From: Actinoallomurus sp.
Lineage (GTDB): Bacteria; Actinomycetota; Actinomycetes; Streptosporangiales; Streptosporangiaceae
Length of the DNA stretch: 33,146 bases
Assembly (NCBI GenBank): GCA_025964685.1
Contig: JAOPYG010000341.1
Span: 1-33,146 of the forward strand
Direction: 5' to 3'
The notes under the pieces are model-generated. The model was not told the origin of the DNA. It did not search any database and saw only the letters and a list, made by a program, of their open reading frames with translations. Each line of letters begins with the position of its first letter. The stretch's first letter is position 1. The position numbers and the translations under genes were made by a program. Of the stretch, positions 33,059 to 33,146 are shown piece after piece.

Positions 33059-33146
33059 CGGGGCTCCCGGCACGAGGACCGATCGCTTCGTACCCCCGCA
33101 GCAGCGCGGCGACCGTTTCGCTCCACGGGTAGCGCTCGGCCGCGGC
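32883..33146 (-). CDS. Possible end of a glycosyltransferase (runs off the window)
   Basis: From the right edge the minus strand reads AAAERYPWSETVAALLRGYEAI, which looks like the last helix of a GT-B-fold family 4 glycosyltransferase. After that the frame stays open with poor, Arg/Pro-rich text, and the first in-frame stop is at 32883, inside the transporter gene. The true end may be nearer 33060 with a sequencing error or frameshift. Too little is present to be sure. Confidence 0.35.

Overview
The window is high-GC DNA with dense, overlapping genes, strong third-position GC, GTG/TTG starts and leaderless promoters. With KstR2-type steroid catabolism, a mycothiol-dependent-type enzyme and a Scr1/DUF397 regulatory pair, this points to a filamentous actinobacterium. 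A genus cannot be assigned from the sequence alone. I see no rRNA, tRNA, CRISPR array, transposase or phage gene.

Region 1 (1-7656): a steroid C/D-ring (HIP-type) catabolic cluster. FadA6-like thiolase, KstR2 and an IpdF-like SDR run leftward. Two acyl-CoA dehydrogenases and a second SDR run rightward from a 40-bp divergent promoter holding a KstR2-like operator. A ChsH3-like hydratase and a FadD17-like acyl-CoA ligase converge on them.

Region 2 (7660-12830): a DUF3054 membrane protein, a YciO protein, and an unusual HTH + ClpC-N + ClpX-zinc-finger protein with twin palindromes at its promoter. A secreted M14 metallopeptidase follows, ending at a strong terminator.

Region 3 (12835-16540): a regulatory island with a MEDS-STAS protein, a PF04672-type SAM methyltransferase, an RsbW-like ATPase, and a divergent Scr1-type XRE/DUF397 pair sharing a palindrome-rich intergenic region.

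Region 4 (16537-20136): an SsuABC/NMT1-like ABC importer. The ATPase is on the plus strand behind an inverted repeat that covers its start codon. The binding protein, a SAM methyltransferase and the permease overlap one another on the minus strand.

Region 5 (20231-22570): a gutted response-regulator remnant, a maleylpyruvate-isomerase-family enzyme and an uncharacterised secreted cysteine-containing protein.

Region 6 (22567-30650): a compact Calvin-cycle operon, prk - orphan nuoF-like - 77-aa ORF - cbbL - cbbS - cbbX, with form IC Rubisco and its red-type activase. Upstream on the same strand lie a GAF histidine kinase / NarL response regulator pair and a DeoR regulator. No CbbR is present. 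The NuoF-like flavoprotein and the small ORF, both translationally coupled to Rubisco, are the best candidates for something undescribed.

Region 7 (30651-33146): a DinB-family protein, a frameshifted metallophosphoesterase remnant, a DMT-type transporter, and possibly the end of a glycosyltransferase running off the right edge.
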